Shown here: piece by piece, positions 5,860-7,095 of the stretch
Layout: every line of letters starts with the position of its first letter
How positions within the stretch are numbered: position 1 is the stretch's first letter
Assembly (NCBI GenBank): GCA_030589605.1
Contig: JAUUVJ010000211.1
Location: forward strand, 1-7,095
DNA: 7,095 nucleotides
Direction of reading: 5' to 3'
Source: Candidatus Hodarchaeota archaeon
GTDB lineage: Archaea > Asgardarchaeota > Heimdallarchaeia > Hodarchaeales > Hodarchaeaceae
Notes under the pieces: generated by a model
The model's input: the letters and a program-made list of their open reading frames with translations, nothing else
What the model was told of the DNA's origin: nothing
The model's database searches: none
Translations under genes and position numbers: made by a program

Positions 5860-6525
5860 TTATTTGATGAATGGTTTTCGAGCACTTACCAGACCTGAAT
5901 AAACTCCTTCTTGCTTATGCGTAACCAAATTTTTTGACCCCTGTTCTACTAATACAGTTTCAAAACCAATTTGTGTAAGAACCTGCTTGTGTTCGTCATT
6001 GGATAGTGCACCAGAACAACCATCCTCATTTGAGATCAGATCTGCATCTAATAGGACTCCACCAGGTTTGAGTAACCGAAACGCTTCTTTGAACACTCTT
6101 TCTTTGTTAGAGGAGATAACTATGACACAATTCGAAATAATCACATCCGCAATTCCATCTGGGAGGGGAATATCTTCTATGCTGGATTTAACTGTTTCAA
6201 CATTCTTTATACCACGTTCACGGGCTTTTTCTTCAACTTCTTTATTCATTTCATCTGTCATGTCCACACCTATAGCTCTACCATCTGGTCCAACAGCCCG
6301 TGCAGCAAGAAACAAGTCATGCCCTGGTCCTGATCCAAAATCAATAACCGTCATGCCTGGTTTAACAAAATCTGCAATAAATCCTTCTAGCCGTAAGCAA
6401 CCAAAACTTATTTCTTGGTCAGCTTCGGATTCAGAGCTTGAATTGAAAGCGTTTACTTTAGCTTTTTTCAGCCTTTTTGCATAATCTACTTTAATCCTAT
6501 CATCTCGTGTAACTAATTTTGTCAT
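5860..6525 (-). CDS. SAM-dependent methyltransferase, ArsM (arsenite methyltransferase)-like
   Basis: 221 residues with a class I Rossmann methyltransferase core. Motif I is D62-F-G-S-G-P-G-H-D70, which binds S-adenosylmethionine. The acidic loop is G86-V-D-M-T-D-E-M. Motif IV is D127-V-I-I-S-N-C-V-I, and L-L-K-P-G-G-V-L-L-D follows at 151-160. The S-N-C-V segment (C133) and the later D-G-C-S-G-A-L (C170) match the As(III)-ligating cysteine positions of ArsM as I recall them. C43, just before the fold, might be a third. The protein is shorter than typical ArsM (about 260-280), mainly at the N-terminus. Arsenic methylation is therefore plausible, but another substrate is possible. The ATG is preceded by AGGATGAG (6531-6538 on the minus strand), 5 nt away. 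No arsR, arsB or other ars gene is nearby. Confidence 0.8.
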   Translation of the reverse strand: MTKLVTRDDRIKVDYAKRLKKAKVNAFNSSSESEADQEISFGCLRLEGFIADFVKPGMTVIDFGSGPGHDLFLAARAVGPDGRAIGVDMTDEMNKEVEEKARERGIKNVETVKSSIEDIPLPDGIADVIISNCVIVISSNKERVFKEAFRLLKPGGVLLDADLISNEDGCSGALSNDEHKQVLTQIGFETVLVEQGSKNLVTHKQEGVYSGLVSARKPFIK

Positions 6526-6588
6526 CGTTTCTCATCCTAATACTTTTTTGCTCTTCCATCCGTAATATAGTACATTAGTTTTGTCTGA

Positions 6589-6599
6589 ATTTATTTAAA
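6589..6599 (-). promoter_or_regulatory. TATA box of the methyltransferase gene
   Basis: The minus strand reads TTTAAATAAAT, preceded by a purine-rich GAAGAAC that could act as BRE. Transcription would begin about 25 nt downstream, near 6565-6570, leaving a leader of about 40 nt that contains the AGGATGAG ribosome binding site. Confidence 0.5.
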
Positions 6600-6620
6600 T
6601 TTGTTCTTCTTGCCACTACC

Positions 6621-6630
6621 ACTAGCTAGT
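6621..6630. repeat. perfect 10-bp palindrome ACTAGCTAGT
   Basis: This self-complementary decamer lies between the two divergent promoters, about 22 bp behind the methyltransferase TATA box. The longer pair ACTAC (6615-6619) / GTAGT (6629-6633) overlaps it. It may be a regulator binding site. No regulator gene is in the window. Confidence 0.35.
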
Positions 6631-6664
6631 AGTTCGAAACTTCCTAATATTACTTTGAAGCTCC

Positions 6665-6676
6665 TTTCATATGAAA
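6665..6676. repeat. perfect 12-bp palindrome TTTCATATGAAA
   Basis: This self-complementary dodecamer lies directly upstream of the A12 run (6674-6685) and the TATA box of the rightward gene. That is where an activator or repressor dimer could sit in an archaeal promoter. It is the most regular palindrome I saw in the window. Confidence 0.4.
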
Positions 6677-6686
6677 AAAAAAAAAT

Positions 6687-6695
6687 TTTATATAT
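6687..6695 (+). promoter_or_regulatory. TATA box for the secreted protein at the right edge
   Basis: TTTATATAT follows a 12-A purine run that suits a BRE position. A start near 6720 would leave a leader of about 55 nt. A second A/T box, GATATAAAAT (6712-6721), could also serve and would start near 6745. Confidence 0.5.
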
Positions 6696-6775
6696 CTGGA
6701 CATCCCAGTATGATATAAAATTCTTTAAACCAAATTTTAAATTCCTTATCTTTAAAAAAAAATAGGAGAAAACAC

Positions 6776-7095
6776 ATGAATTTAACTAAGGTTAAATTTT
6801 GTACAATAGCTATTCTTTTTATTATTTCACTAAGTCCTCTATTTTCATTATTTGCTGTGAATATTCTTAATAAAAATGAGAATACTAGAGGTATTAGTGA
6901 ACAGAATGAGGAAAACAATCATGAGAGAGATTTTGTACAAAATGCAAATTCTGACGATATAAATATTATATCACCCGAAAGTATAACTTATACAGCCCCA
7001 ATGAGTGGATATTATCCTGCCACCTATACTTTTGAAAATGATGTCGTAGGAGGGGATCCAACGGGATGGTCGGTAAGCGAACCTGGGGGTTCCAC
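6776..7095 (+). CDS. N-terminus of a secreted/surface protein, truncated by the window edge
   Basis: An open frame runs from ATG 6776 to the end of the window (106 full codons plus two bases). AGGAG at 6764-6768 lies 7 nt before the ATG. Residues 1-29 form a signal peptide: positively charged MNLTKVK, then a hydrophobic core. An acidic, Asn-rich linker follows (about 31-67), then a domain beginning Y79-Y-P-A-T-Y-T-F-E-N-D and continuing V-G-G-D-P-T-G-W-S-V. That 'TFEND..G..P.GW' opening resembles, from memory, the start of a beta-sandwich (LamG/concanavalin-like) module in large extracellular proteins of Asgard archaea. The rest of the gene lies outside the window, so neither size nor function can be stated. 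It diverges from the methyltransferase across 250 bp. Confidence 0.8.
   Translation, partial: MNLTKVKFCTIAILFIISLSPLFSLFAVNILNKNENTRGISEQNEENNHERDFVQNANSDDINIISPESITYTAPMSGYYPATYTFENDVVGGDPTGWSVSEPGGS

Noticed and set aside
5987..6484. 165-residue plus-strand reading frame
   Set aside because: It is antisense to the methyltransferase, whose motifs are unmistakable. The Ser/Pro-rich translation looks like an antisense shadow.
6688..6918. 76-residue minus-strand reading frame
   Set aside because: It is antisense to the signal peptide and promoter of the secreted protein. Its hydrophobic character mirrors AT-rich sequence.
1..7095. CRISPR array, tRNA, rRNA, insertion sequence or integrase
   Set aside because: I read both strands for regularly spaced direct repeats, cloverleaf-type elements, terminal inverted repeats and transposase motifs, and saw none.

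Overview
The window is AT-rich and looks archaeal, most likely from an Asgard-type (Loki/Heimdall-like) genome. The reasons are a VapBC pair of archaeal style, BRE/TATA-like promoters close to start codons, poly-T termination tracts, a secreted hydrolase with a C-terminal hydrophobic segment and basic tail, and at the right edge the start of a secreted protein with a 'YPATYTFEND...GDPTGW' motif that I associate with large Asgard surface proteins. This placement is inference; the window contains no rRNA or other phylogenetic marker gene.

Layout. (1) 3-224, plus strand: the C-terminal tail of a V4R/heme-NO-binding-like sensor domain that enters from the left edge and is interrupted by an in-frame TAA. 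It is followed by a T9 tract. (2) 366-764, minus: a four-helix membrane protein of an uncharacterised family. (3) 1017-3182, plus: a secreted, probably membrane-tethered serine hydrolase of the beta-lactamase/PBP fold, followed after 84 nt by a CPBP (CAAX-like) intramembrane protease. (4) 3398-4116, plus: a VapB-VapC toxin-antitoxin pair with a 4-nt overlap and an inverted repeat lying on its promoter. (5) 4358-5128, minus: an unrecognised soluble protein. (6) 5331-6525, minus: a GYD-domain protein and an ArsM-like SAM methyltransferase. Between these two, in the same frame as the methyltransferase and directly after its stop codon, lies an unannotated 61-codon remnant of a UlaG-like metallo-beta-lactamase-fold hydrolase with no start codon. 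(7) 6776 to the right edge, plus: the N-terminus of a secreted protein, divergent from the methyltransferase across a 250-bp regulatory region that contains two perfect palindromes.

How the genes fit together. Only VapBC is a firm functional unit. The serine hydrolase and CPBP protease may be co-transcribed and both act at the membrane. The methyltransferase and GYD gene are adjacent but each has its own likely promoter. The overall impression is an accessory, gene-sparse region with two decaying genes. I found no CRISPR array, tRNA, rRNA, insertion sequence or clear new defence system.
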